Shown: positions 38,653-48,867 of the stretch, in pieces
How the letters are laid out: each line of letters begins with the position of its first letter
Numbering within the stretch: position 1 is the first letter of the stretch
Assembly (NCBI RefSeq): GCF_000382145.1
Contig: NZ_KB907643.1
Location: 1 to 59,857 of the forward strand
Length of the DNA stretch: 59,857 nt
DNA from: Psychrobacter lutiphocae DSM 21542
Lineage (GTDB): Bacteria > Pseudomonadota > Gammaproteobacteria > Pseudomonadales > Moraxellaceae
Direction of reading: 5' to 3'
Made by a program: the position numbers and the translations under genes
Notes under the pieces: generated by a model
What the model saw: only the letters and a program-made list of their open reading frames with translations
The model's database searches: none
What the model was told of the DNA's origin: nothing

Positions 38653-38694
38653 AGCCGCCCTCTTGATTCTAAATTAGAAACGATGTGTCAACGA

Positions 38695-39603
38695 CTAGCG
38701 ATTCATCAAGTTAGCAAAGCGCTGCAATAAGCTGATATCGGCTTCGTTTTTTAACAACGCACCATACAGTGGCGGAATCGACTTTTCACCACGTAAGTTT
38801 TCTTCAAGCTCCTCTTGCGCCATATCATCTGCTAATAATAATGTCAGCCAGTCCACTAGCTCTGAGGTTGAGGGTGGCTTTTTTAAGCCTTGAATATTGC
38901 GTAATTTATAGAAAATATCTAGTGCGTCATTCACCAGTTTTTCTTGAATATTTGGAAAGTGAACATCGACAATTTGACGCATCGTCTGCTCATCTGGGAA
39001 ATCAATATAATGGAAAAAACAGCGGCGTAAAAAGGCATCAGGCAACTCTTTTTCATTATTTGAGGTAATAATCACCACAGGACGCTGCTCAGCAACTATC
39101 GTCTCTCCCGTCTCATAAACATAAAACGACATCTGATCTAGCTCATGTAGTAAGTCATTAGGAAATTCAATATCTGCTTTATCAATTTCATCAATCAATA
39201 GCACACTGCGCTGCTCAGATGTAAAGGCCTCCCACAGCTTACCAGGCTTGATATAGTTGTTGATATCATAAACTTTATCATCACCAAGCTGTGAATCTCG
39301 AAGACGTGATACGGCATCATATTCATACAGACCTTGCTCGGCTTTGGTGGTTGACTTAATGTGCCAGGTAATCAATGGCATCCCAAGACTTTGCGCTACC
39401 TCTTCGGCCAGTAAGGTTTTACCTGTACCTGGTTCACCTTTAATCAAAAGCGGCTTTTGCAGAGTAATGGCCGCATTCACTGCAAGCTGCAAATCTTCGG
39501 TGGCAATATAGCTTTGCGTGCCAGTAAACAGGGTATTTTGATCCTGATTATTAGGATTATCACTGGGTTGACTGCTGTAACTATTTTGGCTCATAACAAA
39601 CAT
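38695..39603 (-). CDS. MoxR-family AAA+ ATPase
   Basis: A 302-residue AAA+ ATPase of the MoxR class. Walker A is KGEPGTGKTLLAEEVA, Walker B is RSVLLIDEIDKAD, sensor 1 is VIITSNNEKELPDAFLRRC. The C-terminal lid domain contains KKPPSTSELVDWLTLLL, typical of the subgroup paired with CoxE-like VWA proteins. It is the first gene of a two-gene unit with the VWA protein. The promoter should be in the long spacer to the right. Confidence 0.93.
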   Translation of the reverse strand: MFVMSQNSYSSQPSDNPNNQDQNTLFTGTQSYIATEDLQLAVNAAITLQKPLLIKGEPGTGKTLLAEEVAQSLGMPLITWHIKSTTKAEQGLYEYDAVSRLRDSQLGDDKVYDINNYIKPGKLWEAFTSEQRSVLLIDEIDKADIEFPNDLLHELDQMSFYVYETGETIVAEQRPVVIITSNNEKELPDAFLRRCFFHYIDFPDEQTMRQIVDVHFPNIQEKLVNDALDIFYKLRNIQGLKKPPSTSELVDWLTLLLADDMAQEELEENLRGEKSIPPLYGALLKNEADISLLQRFANLMNR

Positions 39604-39774
39604 CTCGCTAACTTAAAGGTGAGTTATCTAAAAAACAAACTTAAAAATTGTTATATAAAACTTAAAGGTTGCAATATAGTTTATCAAGCTATTACTGGTC
39701 TTGTAAGTGACCTATTGATAAATAATAACAAATACTAAACGACATTGAATACGGATGAAAGCTAACTGACGGCT

Positions 39775-39812
39775 AGATACAATGAGATACAATGAGATAC
39801 AATGAGATACAA
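39775..39812. repeat. 10 bp tandem repeat
   Basis: Three full copies of AGATACAATG and a partial fourth in the spacer upstream of the MoxR gene. Confidence 0.85.
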
Positions 39813-40130
39813 AATAATACCTGGGTCAGTCAGCGTCATGAATATGAGGTACTGCAAGACGGCTATCCCATATAGAGTATAGCCAATATAGAATATAGTA
39901 AGTAAATTAGAATATAGTGTGTGAACAGGGCAACGTTTTACTTACTTTATAGCCATTACTTTCACAAATTTAGGATATGGCGTGCATATATTTAGGCTAT
40001 TGCTGCTAATATCCCTGTACTGTTTGGGGTAAGCTCACAGTTACTAGAGCCTGTTAAAACCAGACCTTCAGAATATAAAAGCTTAAAGCATATTAAAAAC
40101 AACTAGGGCGCATCTCTATTTGGTTGGTTT

Positions 40131-40198
40131 GGCTAAAAATGAAATAGATTTTTGTTAATAAAAGTAAATTTTTTCAGAGAATATAGACATTTTTAGCC
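40131..40198. repeat. Inverted repeat with 11 bp arms
   Basis: GGCTAAAAATG (40131-40141) and CATTTTTAGCC (40188-40198) are perfect inverted arms around 46 A/T-rich bases. This could be a terminator for the membrane-protein gene on the minus strand (the stop is at 40229) or the ends of a tiny insertion. Confidence 0.5.
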
Positions 40199-40228
40199 CA
40201 TCAATCGCCAAGGACCAATTGCAGCACC

Positions 40229-40894
40229 CTAGCTATCCTCTGGCTTGTTGGCAGCCTGTTCATTAGCAACCTGTTCACTGCTAATAGTAGATGGCTGTTG
40301 TACTGGACGATCTGCTGGCTTAGCTAACATCTCTTCTTTTCTATTGTTGCTTAGTTCTTTGTTATTGCTTAGCTCAGTATCAACCTCATCAGTCAACTGC
40401 GCATAATTACCTGACGCCAATTGCAATTTTTGCTGTTCATCAATACGAGGTGAATCACTGGTTTTTTCAATATTTGATTCAATGATACTTTTGATCATTT
40501 GCCAAATAAAGCCTAGCATCATACCAGCAGAAAATACCACCAAAATTGGCAGCAAGTTGCGCATTGCCATCCCCGGCTCTTTCATCAATAGGCTATATAG
40601 CACACCTATACTGGCTGGTGCTACCTCACCTGAATTCCCCGTCGCTGACCCAGGCGCAAACAAAATAGCAAATATTGCCATCCAACTCATACCGCCAATT
40701 GGGCTTGGCAAGACTTTGACCACAAATAGCCAAAGCAATAATACTATCGCCGAAAACCCAATATAAGCATACATAGGCAACATATCAGGCGGCACATCTG
40801 CTACAAAGTGACTCCACCAAATTGTCACTCGGCTTGCCACCTCGCTGATGTCATCTAGTGGTAAATTAGAAACTATGTTGCGTAACCAGTCCAT
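40229..40894 (-). CDS. Small membrane protein of unknown function
   Basis: A 221-residue protein with about four hydrophobic helices between residues 38 and 138 (YIGFSAIVLLLWLFVVKVL, MSWMAIFAILFAP, NLLPILVVFSAGMMLGFIWQ) and a long polar C-terminal tail rich in Glu, Asn and Ser. I recognise no family. It is read alone on the minus strand, with an A/T-rich promoter region to its right. The loop VAPASIGVLYSLLMKEPGMA is the most conserved-looking part but gives no functional hint. Confidence 0.7.
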   Translation of the reverse strand: MDWLRNIVSNLPLDDISEVASRVTIWWSHFVADVPPDMLPMYAYIGFSAIVLLLWLFVVKVLPSPIGGMSWMAIFAILFAPGSATGNSGEVAPASIGVLYSLLMKEPGMAMRNLLPILVVFSAGMMLGFIWQMIKSIIESNIEKTSDSPRIDEQQKLQLASGNYAQLTDEVDTELSNNKELSNNRKEEMLAKPADRPVQQPSTISSEQVANEQAANKPEDS

Positions 40895-41152
40895 GCAATG
40901 CTCAGTCTAAAATTAAAATTGGTTAAGATTAAATCTTCGATTTTATCGGTTATATTCTATCATGACTTACTCAATAATAAACCTGCCACATTTTAAATGT
41001 ATTTTGACAAAAAACAAAAACTATCTTAACTGAAACATATCTAAAACCACTTAGGTGTCGTTATTAGCTGTCGCTGATTTGATGTTACTCACTATTTTAA
41101 TATGACCCACTATTTTAATATGACTCACTACTAGAGACATGCTCTAGCACAA

Positions 41153-41473
41153 TTAATCGTAACGATTGTCTTGTGACTCTTTCATACGTGCTTGCGCTTG
41201 GGCTAACAGGACATCTGACGGCGGTGTCTGTACAAAATAGCCTTGGGCGTCAAGTTTAGCCATTACTTCATGTATATCAACTCGAGCCAACCTTTTGGTC
41301 TCTGCCAAATCCAAATGCATCAAAAACTTGGCTTCACCTAAGCTTTGGCGCAGCTCTTTTGGTAATACGCCTAGCCAGTCTTTTATTTCATCAGTATCAT
41401 TGGGATAGTCAGGACGAGCGATATAGACATACATTTCACTGTGCTTAGGGAATTTATAAATGTCGCAATGCAT
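41153..41473 (-). CDS. YcgL domain-containing protein
   Basis: A 106-residue cytoplasmic protein of the YcgL family, recognised from the start MHCDIYKFPKHSEMYVYIAR, the block LGVLPKELRQSLGEAKFLMH and the ending DVHEVMAKLDAQGYFVQTPP-like sequence (here DIHEVMAKLDAQGYFVQTPP). The fold is a small alpha/beta domain without known biochemical function. It is divergent from the glycine cleavage locus and shares the 41474-41606 promoter region. Confidence 0.88.
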   Translation of the reverse strand: MHCDIYKFPKHSEMYVYIARPDYPNDTDEIKDWLGVLPKELRQSLGEAKFLMHLDLAETKRLARVDIHEVMAKLDAQGYFVQTPPSDVLLAQAQARMKESQDNRYD

Positions 41474-41606
41474 ATCAAATAGTACCTTTTACAGAAACTT
41501 GTTATCAGCCGCTATTGTAACACGCCTTGAGCCAGCTTAGGGTTGCTTCAACGCTTATTAACGCTCAACCCGTCAGCCTTCAATTAAAAACGGTAAAATT
41601 TGTCAC

Positions 41607-41635
41607 TTGTAAAATAGTGTAACACCTTTCATAAT
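41607..41635 (+). promoter_or_regulatory. Probable promoter of the gcv locus
   Basis: TTGTAA (41607-41612) and CATAAT (41630-41635) are separated by 17 bp, a good sigma-70-type pair. Transcription would start near 41642, just before the first riboswitch aptamer at 41650. Confidence 0.6.
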
Positions 41636-41649
41636 AGCACTGTTATTCA

Positions 41650-41753
41650 GGAGAGCGCAGTAGCCTATACCGTCGTTAGACAGTAGCGACTATGACTGCC
41701 ACCGAAGGCGTAAGCACCCTGCCAATCGCTCAGGTAACCGGACTGAAAGACTC
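41650..41753 (+). promoter_or_regulatory. Glycine riboswitch, aptamer 1
   Basis: The sequence has the glycine aptamer consensus: GGAGAGCG at 41650, the core CCACCGAAGGCGTAAGC at 41699-41715, then CGCTCAGGTAACCGGACTGA. GAGCG pairs with CGCTC to form the basal helix, and CAGTAG / CTATGACTG the next. It lies in the gcvT leader, as expected for a glycine-sensing switch controlling glycine cleavage. Confidence 0.9.
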
Positions 41754-41865
41754 ATTATCTTAGCAACAAATAAATACGCTAAGACTTATTTCAAAGTCAC
41801 TATTAACTAGCATATCAATCCTTTTTATGTTGGCTAATAGACTTTGGAATCAAAATGACAAATCT

Positions 41866-42044
41866 GGAGAGAGATACAAACAAAGTGCTACACGAGAAGC
41901 ACTAGCTTGTGTCCACCGAAGGGGAAAAGATAGCTTAGTTTTAGGTAATCTGCTTGAATATCTACTGGCTTGAATATCTAATGATAGCAACTGGATATTT
42001 AAAACTAAACTATTGAAAATCTCAGGTAACAGGACAGATGGGGC
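41866..42044 (+). promoter_or_regulatory. Glycine riboswitch, aptamer 2 (enlarged)
   Basis: Second aptamer with GGAGAGAGAT at 41866, the core TCCACCGAAGGGGAAAAGAT at 41912-41931, and AAAATCTCAGGTAACAGGAC followed by AGATGGGGC to 42044. GAGAGAT pairs with AATCTC. A side arm between the core and the last block is enlarged to about 85 bases, closed by TTAGTTTTA (41935-41943) and TAAAACTAA (42000-42008). The linker from aptamer 1 is 112 bases, much longer than usual. Confidence 0.9.
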
Positions 42045-42162
42045 AAATAAATCAATGAAGGTATCTCATCAGTGCAAGCTGCACCAAAGCGATATGTATT
42101 GCTTTTGGACACAGCTTGGGTACAGATAGATAGTTCTTATTGGCTTATTTGCCCTTTTTTTT
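42041..42162 (+). terminator. Riboswitch expression platform: long terminator hairpin
   Basis: GGGCAAATAA (42041-42050) pairs perfectly with TTATTTGCCC (42145-42154), followed by eight T residues. The enclosed bases fold further: CAAGCTG (42075-42081) with CAGCTTG (42112-42118), and CCAAAGC with GCTTTTGG inside. The left arm begins inside the last conserved bases of aptamer 2 (GGGGC), so glycine binding and terminator formation can compete, giving an ON switch. Confidence 0.75.
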
Positions 42163-42218
42163 ATATTTTTTAGGGTTGTATTTCAACCACAAGTTTACAA
42201 AAACCACAAGGATTTGTC

Positions 42219-43364
42219 ATGAGCACATTACAACGTACGCCTTTTTATCAATCTCATATAGACGCTGGCGGCAAGCTGGTTGACTTCTCAGGCTGGGAAT
42301 TACCCATTCATTATGGATCTCAAATTGATGAACATGAGGCCGTCCGTACCGATGCTGGTATGTTTGATGTATCACACATGGTCATCACTGACGTAGCAGG
42401 TAAAGAGTCAAAAGCATGGCTGCAAAAGCTACTTGCTAACGATGTTGCCAAACTAAAAACCGTTGGTAAAGCCTTATACTCTGCCATGCTAAATGAAGAA
42501 GGCGGCATTATTGATGACCTGATTGTCTACTTAATGAACGAAGCAGAAACTAAGTACCGCATCGTCTCAAACGCAGCCACTCGTGACAAAGACCTGGCAC
42601 AATTTAACAAAGTTGCCGCTGAATTTGACGTTGAGTTAACTGAGCGTCCTGAGCTTGCCATGCTTGCGGTTCAAGGCCCACAAGCGGTTGCTAAACTAAA
42701 ACAAGCCAAGCCTGAATGGACAGAAACACTAGATACCATTAAGCCATTTGTTGGTGCTGACTTGACTGATATCGAAGGCGATAACTGGTTTGTGGCACGT
42801 ACGGGCTACACAGGTGAAGATGGTGTAGAAGTCATCTTGCCAGGTGAGCAAGCACAGGCCTTTTATAGTTTATTATTAGAAAATGGCATTAAACCTGCCG
42901 GCCTTGGCGCTCGTGATACCTTGCGCATGGAAGCTGGCATGAACCTATATGGTCACGATATGGATGAGACTACCAGTCCTTATGAGTGCAATATGGGCTG
43001 GACGTTGGCGTTAAAAGATGAGCGTGACTTTATCGGTCGTGAGGCGCTGGTTAATAAGCGCAAACAGTCTAAAGAAGACGGCACTGCTATGAAGCAAGTG
43101 GGTTTATTACTAGAAACCCGTGGCGTGTTGCGTGAAGGCATGACTGTGACCATTAACCAAGGCACTGACAATGAACAAACTGGCACCATCACCAGTGGTA
43201 CTTTCTCACCGAGCCTAAAACAGTCAATCGCCATTGCCCGTGTTCCGGCCACTCTTAGCGATGAAGACAGCGTGCAAGTTGATTTGCGCGGTAAAGGCAA
43301 GTTTGTTGATTTGCGCGTATTAAAGCTGCCTTTTGTACGTAACGGCCAAAAGCAATTTGACTAA
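42219..43364 (+). CDS. gcvT: Glycine cleavage system T protein (aminomethyltransferase)
   Basis: Transfers the aminomethyl methylene group from GcvH to tetrahydrofolate, releasing ammonia. Family blocks are [48 protein letters not shown] (folate site) and [20 protein letters not shown]. The 381 residues are slightly longer than E. coli GcvT (364). It is the first gene after the riboswitch; CACAAGGATTTGTC supplies the ribosome binding site. gcvH follows after 139 bp. Confidence 0.97.
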   Translation: MSTLQRTPFYQSHIDAGGKLVDFSGWELPIHYGSQIDEHEAVRTDAGMFDVSHMVITDVAGKESKAWLQKLLANDVAKLKTVGKALYSAMLNEEGGIIDDLIVYLMNEAETKYRIVSNAATRDKDLAQFNKVAAEFDVELTERPELAMLAVQGPQAVAKLKQAKPEWTETLDTIKPFVGADLTDIEGDNWFVARTGYTGEDGVEVILPGEQAQAFYSLLLENGIKPAGLGARDTLRMEAGMNLYGHDMDETTSPYECNMGWTLALKDERDFIGREALVNKRKQSKEDGTAMKQVGLLLETRGVLREGMTVTINQGTDNEQTGTITSGTFSPSLKQSIAIARVPATLSDEDSVQVDLRGKGKFVDLRVLKLPFVRNGQKQFD

Positions 43365-43503
43365 TTTTTTTAACCCATTTATTTATTGCAGCCCATTTTA
43401 GCTTTTAATTTATTTTAATTGGTTTATTTTAAATACAGTTAAGCTATGATAAGTTTTTATCAATCGTTTTCCCCCACCCCCTCTACCAAAATTGGAGAAA
43501 CCT

Positions 43504-43884
43504 ATGAGTAATATACCAAGTGAGTTAAAGTATGTAGCAAGCCACGAGTGGTTACGCTTAGAAGATGACGGCACCATTACTATTGGCATCACTGACCATG
43601 CACAAGAAGCCTTAGGTGATATCGTTTACGTTGAATTACCTGATGTTGGCGATACCGTTGCTGTTGATGATGAGGTGGCGGTTGTTGAATCTGTCAAAGC
43701 AGCCTCTGATGTCTATGCCCCTATCACTGGGGAAGTTGTGGCGATCAATGAAGCACTAGAAGATGATCCAGAAGTTATCAACACAGACCCATACGGTGAT
43801 GGCTGGATGTATCGCATTAAGCCTGATAATGTTGCTGATTATGAAGACTTAATGACAGCTGAAGAATATCAAACTGAGCTGTAA
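43504..43884 (+). CDS. gcvH: Glycine cleavage system H protein
   Basis: Lipoyl carrier protein that shuttles the aminomethyl group between GcvP and GcvT. The lipoylated lysine is in [20 protein letters not shown]. The start is placed at ATG 43504 ([20 protein letters not shown]), preceded by TTGGAGAAACCT, which gives the usual 126 residues. The C-terminal [11 protein letters not shown] is conserved. Confidence 0.97.
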   Translation: MSNIPSELKYVASHEWLRLEDDGTITIGITDHAQEALGDIVYVELPDVGDTVAVDDEVAVVESVKAASDVYAPITGEVVAINEALEDDPEVINTDPYGDGWMYRIKPDNVADYEDLMTAEEYQTEL

Positions 43885-44215
43885 CAAGCTATATTTGTAG
43901 CCAGATAAATGAGTTGCAAGGCAACCGAGTGCAAGTACTACTTACTACTGAAGTAGGCTAAACGAGGTTAACGCTGTAACTCTTTTATATGGCTGTGACT
44001 ATATTATCAGTTGTCACCCATACTGTGATACTTTTATCTAAAAAATTATCTAATGCCACAGCTAAGACTTTTCTAGCATTTATTTAAAACTTTCTTAGCT
44101 ATTGTATATGCCATATATTGGCTTAATTCAGCATTGTCTTATGCAATATAAGACAATGCGCCCTAATCGCATGTTTACTCCCCGTCTTATTAACCACCAA
44201 TTAGGGATAATTGTT

Positions 44216-44995
44216 ATGTCACATTCATCTCAGCCATCTCAGCCACAAAGCACCCTTAGCTATGACGGTCTGCAAGCGCAAGATGCTGCTCGTTTAGCAG
44301 CTTTTACAGAGGTAGTAGAGTCACGTCGCTCTGTGCGCAAATTTACGGATACCCCTATTCCTGATGATGTACTGCGTGACTGTCTTCGCTTAGCCATGCT
44401 CGCACCTAACTCAAGCAACCTGCAACCTTGGGAGTTTTATATTATCAACACACCAGAAAAGCGGGCTAAAGCAAATAAAATCTGCATGAATCAAAATGCA
44501 GCTAGGACAGCAAATAAGCTTATCGCAGTTGTTGCTAGAACCGATACATGGCGAGAGCATGCCAAACAAAATATTCGCAAATTCCCTGATGGTCCTGCAC
44601 CAAAAAGAGTACGTACCTACTATGAAAAAATAGTTCCATTAGACTTTTTGCGTGGACCTGGTGGCGTTGTTTCATTGGCTAAACGTGGTATGACAAAGGC
44701 TGTCAGACAGCTTAAAGGACCCGTTAAAACCCCTTATTATACATTTGATGACATCAAAAACTGGGCAACAAACAATACAGCACTTGCAGCGGAAAACTTA
44801 ATGCTAGCCCTTCGTGCTCATGGCTTCGATAGCTGCCCTATGGGTGGATTTGACGAACCTGCACTAAAGCGTTTATTAAAATTAGGGAAGCACCATCATG
44901 TGGTTATGATGATTGCTGCTGGTGAACGAGCAGACAATGGCATTTACCACAGCCAATTTCGCTTCGATTATGATCAGTTTGTTAAAGAAATTTAA
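44216..44995 (+). CDS. Nitroreductase family protein
   Basis: FMN-dependent oxidoreductase of the nitroreductase fold, 259 residues from ATG 44216, which has AGGGATAATTGT upstream. FMN-binding features are VVESRRSVRKFTDTPIPDDV and LAMLAPNSSNLQPWEFYII near the start, then NTALAAENLMLALRAHGFDS and the C-terminal GERADNG. The middle (about 115-160) is an insert with basic residues (KRGMTKAVRQLKG). It sits between gcvH and gcvP on the same strand, so it is probably co-transcribed and perhaps under the glycine switch. The natural substrate is unknown. Confidence 0.88.
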   Translation: MSHSSQPSQPQSTLSYDGLQAQDAARLAAFTEVVESRRSVRKFTDTPIPDDVLRDCLRLAMLAPNSSNLQPWEFYIINTPEKRAKANKICMNQNAARTANKLIAVVARTDTWREHAKQNIRKFPDGPAPKRVRTYYEKIVPLDFLRGPGGVVSLAKRGMTKAVRQLKGPVKTPYYTFDDIKNWATNNTALAAENLMLALRAHGFDSCPMGGFDEPALKRLLKLGKHHHVVMMIAAGERADNGIYHSQFRFDYDQFVKEI

Positions 44996-45099
44996 GTATC
45001 TTTAAAATAGAGTATCTCTAGTTAAAATTAAGATATTTTTAACAACTATTAATAAACAGCTACTTTAGCTTGACTACCAACTTAACACAAAGGACAACC

Positions 45100-48003
45100 A
45101 TGACTTCACTAAATTCAACCCATACCAGTAATGGCTTATCTTTTGATGGGCTATTTGATGAAGCACGTTTTGTCGCCAGACATCTAGGCTCTGGTGCTAA
45201 CGATCAAGCAGAAATGCTAAAAGCCATCGGTTATGAAGATATAGACAGCTTTATTGCAGATACCGTACCTGAAGCGGTGCGTATGAACCGCAAGCTTGAT
45301 TTACCCCCTGCCATGAGCGAGCACAATGCGCTGGCGAAACTGCGCGCGATGGCTGACAAGATTACAGTTAACAAAAGCTATATCGGTCAAGGCTACTCGC
45401 CAGTACGCATGCCCGCTGTTATCCAGCGCAACGTGTTGGAAAATCCAGGCTGGTACACAGCCTACACACCCTATCAAGCTGAAATCTCACAAGGCCGCTT
45501 AGAAGCTTTATTAAACTTCCAACAGGTCTGTATTGATTTAACCGGTCTTGAAATGGCAGGTGCCTCACTTCTTGATGAAGCCACTGCTGCTGCTGAAGGT
45601 ATGGCAATGGCCAAACGTGTCAGCAAAAATAAATCAAATCAATTCTTTGTTGATGAGCGTATCTATCCGCAGACACTAGATGTGATCAAAACTCGTGCAA
45701 AATATTTTGGTTGGGAAGTAGTAGTTGGCGACTTTGAAACCGCTAAGTCTGGTGACTTTTTCGGTGCTATTTTTCAGTATGTAGGGCGTGAGGGTGACGT
45801 GGTTGACTTGACCGAGGTCATCACGGCAGTTAAAGCAAACAAAACCTACGCCTTAGTAGTCAGTGACATCATGAGCTTAGTACTATTAAAGTCACCCGCT
45901 GACATGGGGGCTGATGTTGCCTTAGGTAGTACCCAGCGCTTTGGTATCCCAATGGGCTTTGGTGGTCCACATGCTGCATATTTTGCTTTTACAGATAAAG
46001 CAAAACGCTCAGCACCTGGTCGTATCATTGGTGTGTCTAAGGATGCTCAAGGTAATACCGCCCTACGCATGGCGCTGCAAACCCGTGAACAACATATTCG
46101 CCGCGAAAAAGCCAACTCTAATATATGTACCTCACAAGTGCTGCTCGCCAATTTAGCGGGTATGTATGCCGTCTACCATGGCCCAGAAGGTCTAAAACGC
46201 ATTGCAACCCGTATCCATGCGCTAGCGACTGCCTTTAGTGATGCCATCAAAGCCGCTGGTGCTGACCTTAAAGTCGTCCATGATCAAATCTTTGATACGA
46301 TATTAATTGATTGTGGTTCAGAAAAACTGGCCACTCAAATCTTTGAAAACGCTGATAACGTGGGCTACAACTTATGGCGTGAAGGCGATACCAAATTAGC
46401 AGTTTCTTTCTCTGAGACCAGTGACCAAACTGATTTTGAAATCCTAACTCAGTTGTTTACTAATAAAGCACATCCCCTGCCAACAAACGCTAAAGTTTCA
46501 TTAGATACTTCTGTTCTACGTACTGATGACATCCTGTCTCATCCTGTCTTTAACTCGCATCATACTGAACATGAGATGCTGCGCTATCTGAAAAAGCTAG
46601 AAGACAAAGATCTGGCGATGAACCGTAGTATGATTTCGCTAGGTAGCTGTACCATGAAGCTAAATGCCACCAGCGAAATGCTACCGATCACTTGGAATGA
46701 GTTTGCCAATGTACATCCTTTTGCACCACGTGACCAAGTGACTGGTTATCTAGATATGATTGCAAGCTTGCAAGAGCAGCTAAAAGCGATCACTGGTTTT
46801 GATGACATCTCTATGCAGCCAAACTCAGGTGCTTCTGGTGAGTATGCAGGTCTGCTTGCTATTCGCCGTTATCATGAGTCACTGGGTGAAACCAACCGTA
46901 ATGTGTGCTTAATTCCAAAATCAGCGCACGGTACCAACCCTGCCACAGCCAATATGATGGGTATGAAAGTAGTCGTAGTTGCCACTGATGACAATGGTAA
47001 CGTTGACATTAATGACCTAAAAGCCAAGTGTGAAGAGCATAGCGACAATCTGGGTGCGTTGATGATTACTTATCCATCAACTCATGGTGTGTTTGAGCCA
47101 GGTATCCGTGACATCTGTACCTTGATCCATGAGCATGGTGGTCAGGTATATATGGATGGCGCAAATATGAACGCTCAGGTAGGCTTAATGCAGCCTGCTG
47201 AAGTGGGCGCAGACGTGCTACACATGAACCTACACAAAACCTTCTGCATCCCACACGGTGGTGGTGGTCCAGGCATGGGGCCTATCGGCATGAAATCACA
47301 TCTTGCACCATTTAAGGCCAATCACAGTGTCACACCTGTCTTTAATGCTACGCAACAAACCACTGCGGTATCAGCCGCACCTTATGGCTCAGCCAGCATC
47401 TTACCTATCTCATGGATGTATATCACCATGATGGGTGGTGACGGACTTCTTGCTGCCACTAAGTCTGCCTTATTAAATGCTAACTATGTTGCCAGCCAGC
47501 TGCAAGATGATTACCCAATCTTATATACAGGTAATAATGGTCGTGTGGCACATGAATGTATCATCGACATTCGCCCATTAAAAGAAGAAACTGGCATCAC
47601 AGAAGCGGACATTGCCAAGCGCTTGATGGATTATGGCTTCCATGCGCCAACCATGAGCTTCCCAGTGGCAGGTACTTTGATGATTGAGCCAACAGAGTCA
47701 GAAGCCAAGCATGAGCTAGACCGCTTTATTGATGCGCTAAAAACCATCAAGCAAGAAGCGTTAAAAGTTAAAGCAGGCACAGATGGCTGGACGCTTGAGG
47801 ATAATCCTCTGGTTAATGCACCACACACTGCATTTGTTATTACTGCCGATGAGTGGTCACATCCATACAGCCGTGATACAGCCGCCTTCCCATTAGACTA
47901 TATTCGTCAACATAAGTTCTGGCCGTCTGTGGGTCGTATTGATGATGTGTATGGTGACAAAAATCTAATGTGTAGCTGCCCAAGTATTGAGAACTACATG
48001 TAG
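45100..48003 (+). CDS. gcvP: Glycine dehydrogenase (decarboxylating), P protein
   Basis: PLP enzyme that decarboxylates glycine and loads the remaining aminomethyl group onto GcvH lipoate. The 967 residues form the fused two-domain type. N-terminal half: [56 protein letters not shown]-terminal half: [40 protein letters not shown] and the PLP lysine in [20 protein letters not shown]. The ATG at 45100 follows AAAGGACAACC; the in-frame TTG at 45070 is less likely. A strong terminator follows. Confidence 0.97.
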   Translation: MTSLNSTHTSNGLSFDGLFDEARFVARHLGSGANDQAEMLKAIGYEDIDSFIADTVPEAVRMNRKLDLPPAMSEHNALAKLRAMADKITVNKSYIGQGYSPVRMPAVIQRNVLENPGWYTAYTPYQAEISQGRLEALLNFQQVCIDLTGLEMAGASLLDEATAAAEGMAMAKRVSKNKSNQFFVDERIYPQTLDVIKTRAKYFGWEVVVGDFETAKSGDFFGAIFQYVGREGDVVDLTEVITAVKANKTYALVVSDIMSLVLLKSPADMGADVALGSTQRFGIPMGFGGPHAAYFAFTDKAKRSAPGRIIGVSKDAQGNTALRMALQTREQHIRREKANSNICTSQVLLANLAGMYAVYHGPEGLKRIATRIHALATAFSDAIKAAGADLKVVHDQIFDTILIDCGSEKLATQIFENADNVGYNLWREGDTKLAVSFSETSDQTDFEILTQLFTNKAHPLPTNAKVSLDTSVLRTDDILSHPVFNSHHTEHEMLRYLKKLEDKDLAMNRSMISLGSCTMKLNATSEMLPITWNEFANVHPFAPRDQVTGYLDMIASLQEQLKAITGFDDISMQPNSGASGEYAGLLAIRRYHESLGETNRNVCLIPKSAHGTNPATANMMGMKVVVVATDDNGNVDINDLKAKCEEHSDNLGALMITYPSTHGVFEPGIRDICTLIHEHGGQVYMDGANMNAQVGLMQPAEVGADVLHMNLHKTFCIPHGGGGPGMGPIGMKSHLAPFKANHSVTPVFNATQQTTAVSAAPYGSASILPISWMYITMMGGDGLLAATKSALLNANYVASQLQDDYPILYTGNNGRVAHECIIDIRPLKEETGITEADIAKRLMDYGFHAPTMSFPVAGTLMIEPTESEAKHELDRFIDALKTIKQEALKVKAGTDGWTLEDNPLVNAPHTAFVITADEWSHPYSRDTAAFPLDYIRQHKFWPSVGRIDDVYGDKNLMCSCPSIENYM

Positions 48004-48062
48004 GATTTTTGCTGGATAATTGAACGAATTATCAGCCCTACCATAACTGTTTTGATTGACCT

Positions 48063-48105
48063 AACATCCTGCAAATCAGCACTTGATTTGCAGGATGTTT
48101 TTGTT
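48063..48105 (+). terminator. Rho-independent terminator after gcvP
   Basis: A perfect 16 bp stem: AACATCCTGCAAATCA (48063-48078) with TGATTTGCAGGATGTT (48084-48099), loop GCACT, followed by TTTTTGTTT. It closes the gcv transcript. Confidence 0.92.
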
Positions 48106-48144
48106 TAACGTAAAGCTTGTTCATCTGATAAAAAAGATATCACT

Positions 48145-48867
48145 ATGCCACAACCCGTTATTATGACACCGTCATATCTTGACGCACCAGACGCACTTCC
48201 CGTTGCTAGAATCAACCTACCCTTGGTGGTGCTCATTCATGGCCTACACCAGCGTGGCTTTATCATGTCAGTTTTAGGTAGACGTTTAAAAGCGCAAGGC
48301 TTTCAGACTCATCTGCATGATTATCATAGCTTAAGTGCGCCCATTGCTGAGCACAGCCGCAGCTTAAATCTGTGGCTAGAAGCGCATTACAATCCAAATG
48401 ATATGCTGTATTTGGTAGGTCATAGCTTAGGCGGCTTGGTGATACGTGACTTTATTGAGCGCTATCCGCATTGGTCAATCGGGCGCTGCGTTACCTTAGG
48501 TACGCCGCACAATGGCAGCGTCAGTGCTGATTATATTAGTAAGTTGCTGCCGGCTGCCGTCGGTAAGGCGTATCAAGGCGCACTAGATGGCACTAGCGCA
48601 CCTTTGCCAGATCGGATAAGTTTGGGTGTGATTGCAGGCAACTCGCCGCATGGATTAGGACAGTTATTTTTAAATCATTATAAGCGCAAAGCCAAGCTTA
48701 CCGCTGAGCAAAGCGAACATGATGGTACGGTATTTGTCAGTGAAACACGGCTACCCAACGCCCGTGATCATTTGGTGTTACCCGTGTCGCATACAGGTAT
48801 GCTGATTAACAAAACAGTGGCTGATCAGACCTCTTATTTTTTACTACACGGGCGCTTCAAGCGTTAG
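48145..48867 (+). CDS. Alpha/beta hydrolase, lipase-like
   Basis: A 240-residue cytoplasmic hydrolase with the oxyanion segment LVVLIHGLHQRGFIMSVLGR, the nucleophile elbow LVGHSLGGLVIRDFIERYP, the block VTLGTPHNGSVSADYISKLL typical of the PGAP1/lipase-like group, and a C-terminal histidine in HLVLPVSHTGMLIN. The catalytic acid is probably in EHDGTVFVSETR. No signal peptide is visible. It converges on and overlaps rnd by four bases at the 3' ends, so the two genes end tail to tail. Confidence 0.88.
   Translation: MPQPVIMTPSYLDAPDALPVARINLPLVVLIHGLHQRGFIMSVLGRRLKAQGFQTHLHDYHSLSAPIAEHSRSLNLWLEAHYNPNDMLYLVGHSLGGLVIRDFIERYPHWSIGRCVTLGTPHNGSVSADYISKLLPAAVGKAYQGALDGTSAPLPDRISLGVIAGNSPHGLGQLFLNHYKRKAKLTAEQSEHDGTVFVSETRLPNARDHLVLPVSHTGMLINKTVADQTSYFLLHGRFKR

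Larger units (their letters stand above)
39604..40228. other. Long spacer upstream of the MoxR gene
   Basis: 625 bp without a credible gene. It contains a 10 bp tandem repeat (39775-39812), repeated GAATATAGT-like words (39885-39920) and an 11 bp inverted repeat (40131-40198). Base composition is A/T-rich. The right part could be a decayed insertion, but no protein remnant was recognised. Confidence 0.5.

Noticed and set aside
39457..39738. 93-codon plus-strand frame starting inside the MoxR gene
   Set aside because: It starts inside a conserved gene on the other strand and then runs through A/T-rich spacer; no family features or ribosome binding site.
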